DNA of 27,249 bases from Sterolibacterium sp964437515 (GCA_964437515.1 CAYTHB010000034.1:1-27249), one strand, 5' to 3'; shown: positions 1-8,290, counted from the stretch's first letter. The notes: generated by a model from the letters alone, not told the origin. A program made the numbers and translations.

Positions 1-35
1 TTTTTCGTTGCGTTTTCTTGTGAGGTAAGCACATC

Positions 36-1472
36 ATGCAATCGCAAGCGACTTATAACTACAAGGTCGTGCGCCAATTCACCGTGATGGCCGTCATCTG
101 GGGCATCGTCGGCATGTTGGTCGGCGTGTTCGTGGCGGCACAACTGGTCTGGCCGGATCTGAATGTCGTGGAATGGCTGTCGTATGGTCGTTTGCGTCCC
201 TTACACACCAATGCAGTCATTTTTGCCTTTGGCGGCTCGGGGCTGTTTGCGACCTCCTACTATGTGGTGCAGCGCACCTGCCATACGCCCCTGTTCGCGC
301 CACGTCTGGCAGCCTTTACCTTCTGGGGCTGGCAACTGGTGATTCTGCTGGCGGTGATTACCTTGCCGATGGGCTACACCTCCGCCAAGGAATACGCTGA
401 ACTGGAATGGCCGATTGACATCCTGATTGCGGTCGTCTGGGTCAGCTACGCCATTGTTTTCTTTGGCACGATCGTGCAGCGCAAAACACCGCATATTTAT
501 GTTGCCAATTGGTTTTACGGCGGCTACATCCTGGCGATTGCCCTGCTGCATATCGTCAATAGTGCCGAAGTGCCTGTGAGCTTCTGGCCGATGAAATCGT
601 ATTCCGCTTACGCCGGTGCGCAGGATGCGATGATTCAGTGGTGGTATGGTCACAACGCCGTGGGCTTTTTCCTGACCGCAGGCTTTTTGGGGATGATGTA
701 TTACTTTGTTCCCAAGCAGGCTGAACGGCCGATTTATTCTTATCGTTTGTCCGTGGTGCATTTTTGGGCATTGATTTTCACCTACATGTGGGCGGGCCCG
801 CACCATCTGCATTACACCGCGCTGCCGGATTGGACACAGTCGGTTGGGATGGTCTTTTCGCTGATTCTGCTGGCACCCTCCTGGGGCGGCATGATTAACG
901 GGGTGATGACGCTTTCCGGTGCTTGGCAGAAACTGCGCGATGATCCCATTCTCAAATTCCTTGTCACCTCGTTGTCCTTCTACGGCATGTCGACCTTTGA
1001 AGGGCCGATGATGGCGATCAAGACGGTGAATGCCTTGTCGCATTACACCGACTGGACGGTGGGTCATGTGCACTCGGGCGCGCTGGGCTGGGTGGCGATG
1101 GTGACCATCGGCTCGCTCTACTACATGATTCCGCGCATGTTTGGTCGCGCACAGATGTATAGCGTTTCGCTCATCAACACTCATTTCTGGATCGCTACAA
1201 TCGGCGTGGTGCTGTACATCGTTGCCATGTGGATTTCGGGCGTGATGCAAGGGATGATGTGGCGCGCCACCAATCCGGACGGCACGCTGACCTACGCCTT
1301 TGCTGAAGTGGTCAAGGATACCTATCCGTTCTACATGATCCGTCTGGCCGGGGGGCTGTGCTTCCTGAGTGGCATGGTGCTGATGGCTTACAACATGTTC
1401 ATGACCATTGCTGCCGGTAAACCCACCGACGCGCCGGTTGTTGCGCCGATTGCCGGTCATGCCCACGCCTGA
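36..1472 (+). CDS. ccoN: cbb3-type cytochrome c oxidase subunit I (CcoN/FixN)
   Basis: Catalytic subunit of the high-affinity cbb3 oxidase in the inner membrane. It reduces oxygen to water at a haem b3-CuB centre and pumps protons. The 478-residue length is usual for CcoN. Visible family signatures are the haem-ligand segment PLHTNAVIFAFGG near residue 60, the CuB/Tyr segment WWYGHNAVGFFLTAGF near 200, the His pair in WAGPHHLHYTALPDW near 250 and the haem His pair in VGHVHSGALGW near 345. About 12 hydrophobic segments are present. A GAGGTAA ribosome site lies about 8 bases before the ATG. It is the first gene of ccoNOQP; the promoter lies mostly outside the window, so oxygen control (FNR/Anr type) cannot be judged. 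Confidence 0.97.
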   Translation: MQSQATYNYKVVRQFTVMAVIWGIVGMLVGVFVAAQLVWPDLNVVEWLSYGRLRPLHTNAVIFAFGGSGLFATSYYVVQRTCHTPLFAPRLAAFTFWGWQLVILLAVITLPMGYTSAKEYAELEWPIDILIAVVWVSYAIVFFGTIVQRKTPHIYVANWFYGGYILAIALLHIVNSAEVPVSFWPMKSYSAYAGAQDAMIQWWYGHNAVGFFLTAGFLGMMYYFVPKQAERPIYSYRLSVVHFWALIFTYMWAGPHHLHYTALPDWTQSVGMVFSLILLAPSWGGMINGVMTLSGAWQKLRDDPILKFLVTSLSFYGMSTFEGPMMAIKTVNALSHYTDWTVGHVHSGALGWVAMVTIGSLYYMIPRMFGRAQMYSVSLINTHFWIATIGVVLYIVAMWISGVMQGMMWRATNPDGTLTYAFAEVVKDTYPFYMIRLAGGLCFLSGMVLMAYNMFMTIAAGKPTDAPVVAPIAGHAHA

Positions 1473-1492
1473 GCAAGGATGAGGAAACTGCC

Positions 1493-2092
1493 ATGTTGAA
1501 ACACGAAACTATCGAAAAAAATATTGGCCTGATGATCGTGCTGATCGTTCTGGTCGTGAGTGTGGGCGGTCTGCTGGAAATCGTCCCACTGTTTTTCCAT
1601 AAATCAACCACCGAGCCTGTGGCCGGGCTGAAGCCTTACGATCCGGTGAGCCTGATTGGGCGGGACATCTATATTCGTGAAGGCTGCTATGGTTGTCATT
1701 CGCAGATGATCCGTCCGTTCCGCGCGGAAACCGAACGTTATGGGCATTATTCGGTGGCGGGTGAGTCGGTTTATGACCACCCCTTCCAGTGGGGCTCCAA
1801 GCGCACGGGGCCTGATCTGGCGCGTGTTGGTGGGCGTTATTCTGATGAATGGCATCGCGTCCATTTGCTGCAACCCCGCGATGTTGTGCCGGAGTCGAAC
1901 ATGCCGGCGTATTACTGGCTGAATCGTCCGGCGCGCACCGAAGATATCGAAGACAAGATGCGCGCCTTGCGCTCGGTCGGCGTGCCTTATACCAACGAAG
2001 ATATTGCTGGTGCGAAAGAAGCCACCAAAGGCAAGACAGAACTGGAGTGTGTAATTGCCTATCTGCAAGGATTGGGCACAGCACTCAAATAA
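1493..2092 (+). CDS. ccoO: cbb3-type cytochrome c oxidase subunit II (CcoO/FixO)
   Basis: Membrane-anchored monohaem cytochrome c that passes electrons from CcoP towards CcoN. The 199-residue protein has one N-terminal membrane segment (about residues 11-35). A single haem-binding motif CYGCH (C65, C68, H69) sits in the family segment REGCYGCHSQMIRPF, and the axial methionine is probably in the later ESNMPAYYW segment. It starts 20 bases after ccoN and precedes ccoQ, the standard order. Nothing unusual was seen. Confidence 0.97.
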   Translation: MLKHETIEKNIGLMIVLIVLVVSVGGLLEIVPLFFHKSTTEPVAGLKPYDPVSLIGRDIYIREGCYGCHSQMIRPFRAETERYGHYSVAGESVYDHPFQWGSKRTGPDLARVGGRYSDEWHRVHLLQPRDVVPESNMPAYYWLNRPARTEDIEDKMRALRSVGVPYTNEDIAGAKEATKGKTELECVIAYLQGLGTALK

Positions 2093-2128
2093 TTTGCAGC
2101 TTTGATAACGGTACAGTCAGGGGCGGTC

Positions 2129-2308
2129 ATGGATACCAATGATATGCGTGCCATTTTTACGGTGGTGACCTTCGTGACGTTTATCGGCATCCTGTTGTGG
2201 GCTTATAGCAGCAGGAGGAAACAGGATTTTGATGAGGCAGCACAACTGCCTTTCACCGAAGATGAGCTTGATGGTGACGACAAAGTATCGTCGCCCAGGC
2301 ATCAATAA
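2129..2308 (+). CDS. ccoQ: cbb3-type cytochrome oxidase small subunit CcoQ/FixQ
   Basis: A 59-residue single-span membrane protein (hydrophobic segment about residues 8-26, then the basic SSRRKQDF). This is the usual CcoQ plan, and the position between ccoO and ccoP is the expected one. CcoQ stabilises the cbb3 complex. The reading frame is open back to a TTG at 2102, but the ATG at 2129 follows a G-rich stretch (AGGGGCG) and gives the normal N-terminus. The tail after the membrane span is acidic and poorly conserved in the family. Confidence 0.88.
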   Translation: MDTNDMRAIFTVVTFVTFIGILLWAYSSRRKQDFDEAAQLPFTEDELDGDDKVSSPRHQ

Positions 2309-2323
2309 AGAGGGATTTGCACC

Positions 2324-3307
2324 ATGAATCAGGACTTTTCGGGTTTCTGGAGTTTCTACATTGTAATAATCGTGTTAGGCAGCGTGCTGGCTTGCGGTGT
2401 CTTGATTTGGACACAGGATCGTGCCAAGAAGACACCCGGTCAGACGATGGGGCATGTCTGGGATGAAAATCTGGAGGAATACGATAATCCGCTGCCAAAC
2501 TGGTGGCGCTGGTTGTACTACGCCACCGTGATTTTTGCGCTCGCCTATCTGGCACTGTATCCGGGGCTGGGTCACTATGAGGGATCTTTTGGCTGGACTT
2601 CACATAAACAATACGAAAAAGAAATGGCCGATGCCAAGGCAAAATTTGCCCCGCTCTATGACGGCTACTTGAAACAGGACGTCGTCAGTCTTTCCAAAGA
2701 CCCTCATGCGCGTGAAATGGGCAAGACGTTGTTTCTGACTTATTGCGCTCAGTGTCATGGCTCCGATGCCAAGGGTGCCAAAGGTTTCCCTAACCTGACC
2801 GATCACGACTGGCTGTGGGGTGGAACGACAGAAAAAATCGAGGACACCATCAATAATGGTCACCAAGGCATGATGCCACCGTTTGGGGGTAATCCGGAGG
2901 CGGTCGGCGGAACTGAAGGTGCGAAGGAAATCGCCAGTTATGTGCGTTCGCTATCGGGGCTGGCGAATGACAGCATTCTTACTGCCAAGGGCAAGGATCG
3001 TTTCGAGAAAGTGTGTTTTGCCTGCCACGGACTGGACGGCAAGGGTAATCAGGCGATGGGTGCGCCTAATCTGACGGACAAGGTCTGGCTGTATGGCAGC
3101 GGTGAAGCGACCATCATCGAAACCATAACCAAAGGCCGTACCAATCAGATGCCTGCGCATCATGATCGTCTCGGCGAAGCCAAGGTGCATCTATTGGCGG
3201 CTTATGTGTATGGTTTGGGTGGGGGAGAGCCTTCCGTATCATCAGAATCTGCATCTACATCTACATCTACATCATCAGAAATATCAGCAGAAACAGCAAA
3301 GAAATAA
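2324..3307 (+). CDS. ccoP: cbb3-type cytochrome c oxidase subunit III (CcoP/FixP), dihaem
   Basis: Dihaem cytochrome c, the entry point for electrons from soluble cytochrome c. Residues 8-30 and 62-80 are membrane segments, joined by the family loop GHVWDENLEEYDNPLPNWW. Two haem sites follow: CAQCH (C141, C144, H145) and CFACH (C231, C234, H235). Axial methionines probably lie in HQGMMPPF and TNQMPAHH. The last 26 residues (302-327) are a Ser/Thr/Glu-rich tail encoded partly by a CATCTA hexamer repeat, unlike the compact end of most CcoP proteins. It closes the ccoNOQP operon and is followed by a strong terminator. Confidence 0.97.
   Translation: MNQDFSGFWSFYIVIIVLGSVLACGVLIWTQDRAKKTPGQTMGHVWDENLEEYDNPLPNWWRWLYYATVIFALAYLALYPGLGHYEGSFGWTSHKQYEKEMADAKAKFAPLYDGYLKQDVVSLSKDPHAREMGKTLFLTYCAQCHGSDAKGAKGFPNLTDHDWLWGGTTEKIEDTINNGHQGMMPPFGGNPEAVGGTEGAKEIASYVRSLSGLANDSILTAKGKDRFEKVCFACHGLDGKGNQAMGAPNLTDKVWLYGSGEATIIETITKGRTNQMPAHHDRLGEAKVHLLAAYVYGLGGGEPSVSSESASTSTSTSSEISAETAKK
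3252..3269 (+). repeat. In-frame hexamer repeat (CATCTA)x3 in the ccoP tail
   Basis: Three exact tandem CATCTA units, followed by a partial CATC, encode the Ser-Thr repeats at the end of CcoP. Because the unit is a multiple of three, gain or loss of copies by slippage would change tail length without breaking the frame. Confidence 0.75.
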
Positions 3308-3314
3308 TCAACGC

Positions 3315-3342
3315 CCCCCGGTTTGCCACCGGGGGTTTTTTT
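3315..3342 (+). terminator. Rho-independent terminator after ccoP
   Basis: The arms CCCCCGGT (3315-3322) and ACCGGGGG (3328-3335) form an 8-bp perfect stem with a 5-base loop, followed by seven T residues. It begins 7 bases after the ccoP stop and separates ccoNOQP from ccoG-fixH. Confidence 0.93.
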
Positions 3343-3446
3343 CTATTAAAAATTAGAATTTGCTAATGTTGTGAAGCTCAAAGGGGTATTTCAGAACTGA
3401 AAGCGCAAATGAGGGGTGCGCGAAATGATGGCGATAGGTTGAAATC

Positions 3447-4871
3447 ATGAATCAGAAAGATACGCAGGATGTCCGCTCGGCGGGGGGGAAGAAGGTTATT
3501 CCGATCCATTTCATGTCGGCTGACGGAAAAATTTACCCGCGCTCGGTCAAAGGGATTTTTGCCACGTGGCGCTGGGTTTTCTTTTTTGCGATTCAGGCCG
3601 TTTTCTATGGCTTGGCGTGGCTTCCATGGAATGGGCGGCAGGCGTTTCTGTTTGATCTGACCGAGCGCAAGTTCTATCTTTTCGATCTTGTTTTCTGGCC
3701 ACAGGATGTCATCTATTTGGCCTTGCTGCTGATTATTTCAGCCTATGGTCTGTTCCTGTTTACAGCCATCGGTGGGCGATTGTTTTGTGGTTATGCCTGT
3801 CCGCAAACTCTGTTTACCGAGTGGTTCCTGTGGATTGAGGAAAAAATCGAAGGTTCATACATCGCACGTCAGAAACTCGATCAGCAAGCGATGGATGCGC
3901 GCAAGTTACGCATCAAGCTCACCAAACACACCGTGTTCCTATTGATTTCAGCATGGACGGGCTTCACCTTTGTCGGCTATTTCACTCCGATTCGCACACT
4001 CTCCCATGAATTCGTCACCTTCACGCTGGGGCCGTGGGAAATTTTCTGGATTTTTCTCTACGGGATTGCGACTTATGCCAATGCCGGTTTCTTGCGCGAG
4101 CAGATGTGTCTGTTCATGTGCCCTTACGCGCGCTTCCAGAGCGTGATGTTCGATCCGGATACGCTGACCGTCACCTATGACAGGTATCGTGGCGAGACGC
4201 GAGGGGCGCGCAAGAAAGATGAGGATTACAAGGCAGCAGGTAAGGGGGATTGTGTCGATTGCGGTATCTGTGTGCAGGTGTGCCCGACGGGTATCGATAT
4301 CCGTAATGGTCTGCAATACGAATGTATCGGCTGTGCGGCATGCATCGATGCATGTGACCAGGTGATGGACAAGGTGGGTTATCCGCGTGGTTTGATTCGC
4401 TATACCAGCGAACATGCTCTTGAAAAAGGCTGGGGAAAGACTGAAATCATTCGCCACATGACGCGACCGCGCACACTGGTTTATGGTGCCATTCTCGTAG
4501 TGATTGTGGCGGCGACCTTGTGGGGTATCGCGACGCGCATCCCGTTGCGCGTCGATGTCATCCGCGATCGTGGCGTGATGTCCCGCGAGACGGATAACGG
4601 CATGATCGAAAACCTGTATCGCCTGCAAATCATGAATATCAGCGAAACCGCGCATCGTTATTCGATTACGGTGAGTGGGCTGGATGGCGTTGATTTTGAC
4701 GGCGATCATGTGGTTGAAGTTCCCGCTTCGGCCACACGCACTGTTCCTGTTGCGGTGCATATCCCTGCCGATTCGGGCAAGCAGGCCAAGAATGTCATTC
4801 ATTTCAGTGTCGCTGAAATCAGTGATCCTCAGGTGGCGGTGCACGAAAAAGCCACTTTCCTGATGCCCTGA
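3447..4871 (+). CDS. ccoG: Cytochrome oxidase accessory protein CcoG (FixG/RdxA), ferredoxin-like
   Basis: Inner-membrane iron-sulfur protein needed for cbb3 assembly; in studied species it acts as a cupric reductase. The 474-residue protein has several membrane segments, the CGYACPQTLFTEWFLWIEE motif near residue 115, and two [4Fe-4S] cluster motifs: CVDCGICVQVC starting at C269, followed by CIGCAACIDAC. A C-terminal periplasmic Ig-like domain (about 375-474) is typical of FixG. It begins 104 bases after the ccoP terminator, so it needs its own promoter, which I could not place. The ribosome site is weak. fixH follows. Confidence 0.96.
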   Translation: MNQKDTQDVRSAGGKKVIPIHFMSADGKIYPRSVKGIFATWRWVFFFAIQAVFYGLAWLPWNGRQAFLFDLTERKFYLFDLVFWPQDVIYLALLLIISAYGLFLFTAIGGRLFCGYACPQTLFTEWFLWIEEKIEGSYIARQKLDQQAMDARKLRIKLTKHTVFLLISAWTGFTFVGYFTPIRTLSHEFVTFTLGPWEIFWIFLYGIATYANAGFLREQMCLFMCPYARFQSVMFDPDTLTVTYDRYRGETRGARKKDEDYKAAGKGDCVDCGICVQVCPTGIDIRNGLQYECIGCAACIDACDQVMDKVGYPRGLIRYTSEHALEKGWGKTEIIRHMTRPRTLVYGAILVVIVAATLWGIATRIPLRVDVIRDRGVMSRETDNGMIENLYRLQIMNISETAHRYSITVSGLDGVDFDGDHVVEVPASATRTVPVAVHIPADSGKQAKNVIHFSVAEISDPQVAVHEKATFLMP

Positions 4872-4889
4872 AACCTCTGGAGCCATCCC

Positions 4890-5417
4890 ATGAATCCCAC
4901 ATCCTCCCCGGCTAATGTTCTGCCCTGGTATCGCCATCGCTGGCCGTGGATACTGATGTCCGGCCCAGCCATCGTGGTCGTTGCCAGCCTGTACACCGCC
5001 TGGCTGGCAGTGCGTACTAGTGATGGCCTAGTTACAGAAGATTATTACCGCAAGGGGCTGGCGATCAACCAGACCCTGAAGCTCAGCGAACGTGCGCGTG
5101 CGTTGGGGCTGGAAGCCGGACTAACGATTTCGCTGGATCGCATCCAGGTGCGCTTGTCGAGTACGCAAGCAAATTTTTCGTTGCCCGAAAATTTGCATGT
5201 CACCGTCGCCCATCCCACACGCGCAGGCTTCGATCAGACTCAACTGCTGCATCGTGAAGGTCAAGGTTACGGCGGTCATTTTCGTTTGCCTGCCGATGGT
5301 CATTGGGTGGTGTTGATTGAAGACGAAGCCAAAACCTGGCGCATCATGGGCAATCTGATTTTGCCGGCGACCCACGAGACGGTCTTCGGCGGCGAGCAGA
5401 ATACGCGTGTGCCTTGA
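4890..5417 (+). CDS. ccoH: FixH/CcoH family cbb3 assembly protein
   Basis: A 175-residue protein with one N-terminal membrane span (about residues 16-40) ending in a periplasmic domain. The segment SDGLVTEDYYRKGLAINQ just after the span is the FixH signature. FixH/CcoH acts in late assembly of the cbb3 complex. It starts 18 bases after ccoG, so the two are probably co-transcribed. In many genomes ccoI and ccoS follow; here they do not. Confidence 0.9.
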   Translation: MNPTSSPANVLPWYRHRWPWILMSGPAIVVVASLYTAWLAVRTSDGLVTEDYYRKGLAINQTLKLSERARALGLEAGLTISLDRIQVRLSSTQANFSLPENLHVTVAHPTRAGFDQTQLLHREGQGYGGHFRLPADGHWVVLIEDEAKTWRIMGNLILPATHETVFGGEQNTRVP

Positions 5418-5461
5418 GTATCGGGCGATCTCGGTCGTATCGCTCACCGGAATAGGGATTC

Positions 5462-5560
5462 ATGTCGTGTCATCTACACTTTCTCGATCAGCGTGAGGTG
5501 TTGTTGCTGGAGCGGATGACGGCACGAAGACTGAAAACAGATGATAGAAGGTATCTATAA
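5462..5560 (+). CDS. Possible 32-residue small protein (weak)
   Basis: An open frame of 32 codons begins at an ATG preceded by AGGGA at good spacing, 44 bases after fixH. The product is charged (MSCHLHFLDQREVLLLERM at its start) and has no membrane span. No family is recognised. Its end overlaps the proposed -10 box of the next gene. It may be real, a relic, or chance. Confidence 0.22.
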   Translation: MSCHLHFLDQREVLLLERMTARRLKTDDRRYL

Positions 5561-5561
5561 T
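5556..5561 (+). promoter_or_regulatory. Probable -10 box for the ferritin-like gene
   Basis: A perfect TATAAT lies 36 bases before the start of the ferritin-like gene. No convincing -35 box is present at 16-18 bp upstream, so the promoter may be weak or need an activator. Confidence 0.45.
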
Positions 5562-5597
5562 AAGTAGCAAGATATTATTTTGAGAAAGGAAATTGTC

Positions 5598-6053
5598 ATG
5601 AATGAAACCAAAATCAAAGCAGCTATAGACGCTCTCAACCGTATCATGGAACTTGAGTTGGCAGGTGTGGTGAAATACACCCACTACTCGCTCATGGTGT
5701 ACGGTTATAACCGTATTCCCATCGTGTCATGGTTGAAGGGTAATGCGGATGAGAGTTTGGCTCATGCGCATAAGGCCGGTGAATTGGTCACCCTGCTGGG
5801 TGGGCATCCTTCATTGAAAATCGGTCCACTTTTGGAAACCGAGCAACACGACATTGGTGACATCCTGCGCGAAAGTCTGGAGCATGAAACAACCGCTTTG
5901 GTGGCGTACTACGATTTACTGAAAATCGCAGAGGGACATTCAGTTCTACTGGAAGAGTACGCTCGTGAAATGATTGTTAACGAAGAACTTCATCAAGATG
6001 AGGTTAACAAAATGTTGCGTCGTGCAGGCGATACTGCTGCCTATAAGGAGTAA
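5598..6053 (+). CDS. Ferritin-like (bacterioferritin-related) iron storage protein
   Basis: A 151-residue four-helix protein of the bacterioferritin/ferritin superfamily, probably cytosolic iron storage or detoxification. Candidate di-iron ligands are E18 or E20 in the first helix, E52 and H56 in the second (segment DESLAHAHKAGEL), E92/E95 in the third and E129 with H132 in the fourth (NEELHQDEV). The haem-ligand methionine of classical Bfr (in EMKH) is absent, so a haem-free form is likely. The second-helix pair is spaced ExxxH, not the usual ExxH. The ATG at 5598 was chosen over an earlier TTG because GAGAAAGGA lies 7 bases before it. The gene stands alone. Confidence 0.85.
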   Translation: MNETKIKAAIDALNRIMELELAGVVKYTHYSLMVYGYNRIPIVSWLKGNADESLAHAHKAGELVTLLGGHPSLKIGPLLETEQHDIGDILRESLEHETTALVAYYDLLKIAEGHSVLLEEYAREMIVNEELHQDEVNKMLRRAGDTAAYKE

Positions 6054-6158
6054 AGGGCAAACGACGTAAAAATCCTGGCTGTGCTGTGTCATCAAGAACT
6101 TGTGGTCTGAATTGCGTTTTTACTTTATGCTCTACCGCATATCTTTAAGGAGCATCCT

Positions 6159-6716
6159 GTGAAGTCCCGTCAGCACACTATGCAGCATCTGCCAATCTTC
6201 AAGCGTCAGTCTGGCATGACCATGATGGAAATCATCGCGGTCATGGCCATTATTGTGACCGTTGTTGTCGGTACGATGTCCCTCTTCAGCGTGGTTCAGT
6301 CGAATAATAGCGCGGTGGCTGTGCTGAAAGACATCGTTGCTATTCGCTCGGCAATACAACAAAGTTATATCGGGCAGGGTGAATACAATAACAATAATGC
6401 TCAGGTCAACGAGCAACTGTTCGATGCCAAGGCAGCGCTGAGCAGCATGACTTGGAGGAACAATAAGACGCTTAGAACATCCTGGGACGGTACAGTGATA
6501 TTTTCTGCGGAGGGAGCCAAGCCACAGAATTTCAAAATAAGACTGACAGCCGTTCCTCCCAATCTTTGCGCTCAAGTGGTCTCCAGCGCAACGAGTGGCT
6601 GGAAAAGTGTACAGATCGGTATGAAAACTTATAACACTTTTCCGGTGAGTCCCACGGATGCCAGCAAAGACTGCGGAAATGGTTCTAAAGATATTACGTG
6701 GACGACGCTCAATTAA
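6159..6716 (+). CDS. Type IV pilin-like (prepilin) protein, orphan
   Basis: A 185-residue prepilin. A short basic leader ends at G19, and cleavage before M20 gives a mature N-terminus MTMMEIIAVMAIIVTVVVG with the conserved Glu at +5, the prepilin peptidase hallmark. The hydrophobic helix is followed by a globular part with two cysteines (C137, C172) that could form the C-terminal disulfide loop of type IV pilins. The long leader and mature Met resemble type IVb or PilS-like pilins. The GTG start at 6159 is favoured by AAGGAG six bases before it. No pilus assembly genes are nearby, so the partners must be elsewhere. Confidence 0.75.
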   Translation: MKSRQHTMQHLPIFKRQSGMTMMEIIAVMAIIVTVVVGTMSLFSVVQSNNSAVAVLKDIVAIRSAIQQSYIGQGEYNNNNAQVNEQLFDAKAALSSMTWRNNKTLRTSWDGTVIFSAEGAKPQNFKIRLTAVPPNLCAQVVSSATSGWKSVQIGMKTYNTFPVSPTDASKDCGNGSKDITWTTLN

Positions 6717-6743
6717 GGCACATGGCTTCTGGCTCTTTGAACT

Positions 6744-6773
6744 TTGAAGCGTTTGCTCTAAATCAACGATAAT
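6744..6773 (+). promoter_or_regulatory. Possible promoter for the small lipoprotein gene
   Basis: TTGAAG (6744-6749) and GATAAT (6768-6773) are separated by 18 bp and lie just before the small lipoprotein start at 6806. This is a match by eye only. Confidence 0.4.
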
Positions 6774-6805
6774 ATGCCGCTGTTCAATCCAATGAAGAGG
6801 GTGTT

Positions 6806-6919
6806 ATGAAAACTAGGCTTTTGTTTGTCGCGTTTATGGTGCTGTCTGTTTTTTCAGTCAGTGCATGTACGGTTGCTTTGTCACCGACGTTGACACTGAA
6901 TGCCTCGATGAATCCCTGA
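6806..6919 (+). CDS. Small putative lipoprotein, 37 residues
   Basis: A short gene with a clear lipoprotein signal peptide: MKTRLLFVAFMVLSVFSVSAC, where VSAC fits the lipobox and C21 would be the lipidated residue. The mature part is only 17 residues (CTVALSPTLTLNASMNP). GAAGAGG lies 5 bases before the ATG and a promoter-like pair lies upstream. Size and plan resemble entericidin-type or lysis-type small lipoproteins, but no family can be assigned from sequence. Its stop codon is 8 bases from the convergent end of envZ. Confidence 0.6.
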   Translation: MKTRLLFVAFMVLSVFSVSACTVALSPTLTLNASMNP

Positions 6920-6927
6920 GCGGGTAT

Positions 6928-8256
6928 CTACGCAGGTAGCGAGATCCGTGCGGCCAGACCGCCGCCTTCGCGAGGTAGGAGTTGTAGTGTGCCATCATGT
7001 TGACGAGCGATTCGTTCGACGATGGCTAGTCCGAGTCCGGCGCCGCTGATGTTGCTGCGTGCAGTCTCAAGGCGGGTAAAAGGGAGTTTGAGCCGTTCAA
7101 TTTCCTGCGGAGGAATTCCGGGGCCGCGGTCAGATACTTCAATGATGATGCGGGTTTCTTCGCGCAGAAGTGCAAGGCGTAAATCGTGGGTACCCGCGTA
7201 GCGCAGGGCGTTATCAATCAAATTGACGATGGCTCGGCGCAGGGCGTGCGGGCGTACACTGAGTGTGGCCTGTGTCGTCAAGTCTGTTTGTATCGTAATG
7301 GCGCGGCGAGTGTAATGCGTTGCGATGTCTTGCAATAAACTGGATAGATCCGTTTCCTGCACCGGCTCCCCACCGTTTTCACGGGCGAAGTCGAGGAACT
7401 GATTGATGGTTTGATCCATTTCATCGATATCGGCCACCATGCCATCGCGTAGTGCCCCTAGGCTCGGGTCTTGTGGTTTTTCGGGAATGGTCATTTCGAT
7501 GCCCATCCGTAATCGGGTGAGCGGGGTGCGCAGGTCGTGAGAGATGCCAGCGAGTATCAAGGTGCGGTCGCTATCCAGGCGCGCAAGGTCTGTTGTCATC
7601 TGGTTAAAGGCATGGGCGAGTGCGATGATTTCACTGGGGCCGGTTTCAGTGAGTGGGTGAGGTTGGCGTCCCTGTCCGATTTCACCTGCGGCGCGAGCCA
7701 ATGCGCGTAGCGGGCGCGTGATGCGTGAAACGATCAGATAGGCACCGCAAAGCGATAACAAGAGTGCAGCAAGCCCCCAGCCTAGCCACTGGCGATGCGG
7801 TACATGTTCGAGACGTTTGCGCGGGAGAGCTACCCAGTATTCGTTATCCTCACCCTCACCGATGGAAAAATTGACGAATACTGCGGACTCTCCGTTGCGC
7901 GCCAGGCTCATCCGGGTTTGTGCTCCGAGTTCGTTGCGTAATAGCTCTTGTATCGTGTGCAGCAAGGGGTCGTCATTCAGCGGCTCAATTTTTTCGTCAT
8001 GCTCGGCCGGATAAATGTGTATGCCTTCGTGATCTGAAAAATCGCGTAACAGTGCATGTCGTTTTTCTGGCGCAGAGTTGATGATGGCACTGCGCGTGAG
8101 ATTGACGGCACTGACGATTAACTGCGTCATTTGTCGTGCACGCGGCTCGTCCTGATAAGCCCGAAAAATGGTGAACCAGGCTAGCACCGAAAGCAGCATC
8201 AACAGGCTGATTAGCAAAAATGTGCGCCAGAGCAGGCTGCTAGGCAGGATCGTCAT
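6928..8256 (-). CDS. envZ: Sensor histidine kinase, EnvZ-type
   Basis: Inner-membrane sensor kinase, partner of the adjacent OmpR. From the chosen start it has 442 residues: first membrane span about 7-31, periplasmic domain to about 157, second span about 158-178, HAMP domain (SRITRPLRALARAAGEI), the phospho-acceptor motif GISHDLRTPLTRL with H240, N box VNLIDNALRYAG, then DRGPGIPP and GAGLGLAIVER of the ATP-binding domain. The frame is open further upstream. The ATG at 8256 gives the family N-terminus. Another ATG at 8310 would overlap ompR by 20 bases, and neither has a clear ribosome site, so translational coupling to ompR is likely. Confidence 0.92.
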   Translation of the reverse strand: MTILPSSLLWRTFLLISLLMLLSVLAWFTIFRAYQDEPRARQMTQLIVSAVNLTRSAIINSAPEKRHALLRDFSDHEGIHIYPAEHDEKIEPLNDDPLLHTIQELLRNELGAQTRMSLARNGESAVFVNFSIGEGEDNEYWVALPRKRLEHVPHRQWLGWGLAALLLSLCGAYLIVSRITRPLRALARAAGEIGQGRQPHPLTETGPSEIIALAHAFNQMTTDLARLDSDRTLILAGISHDLRTPLTRLRMGIEMTIPEKPQDPSLGALRDGMVADIDEMDQTINQFLDFARENGGEPVQETDLSSLLQDIATHYTRRAITIQTDLTTQATLSVRPHALRRAIVNLIDNALRYAGTHDLRLALLREETRIIIEVSDRGPGIPPQEIERLKLPFTRLETARSNISGAGLGLAIVERIARQHDGTLQLLPREGGGLAARISLPA

Positions 8257-8290
8257 TGAAAACAGGGTATGACTTGAGTGTGTCGATGCT

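Noticed and set aside
201..1466. 421-codon open frame on the minus strand
   Set aside because: It is the antisense of ccoN. The translation is rich in His, Arg and Gln with no fold signal or ribosome site.
3948..4937. 329-codon open frame on the minus strand
   Set aside because: Antisense shadow of ccoG, with His/Arg-rich low-quality protein.
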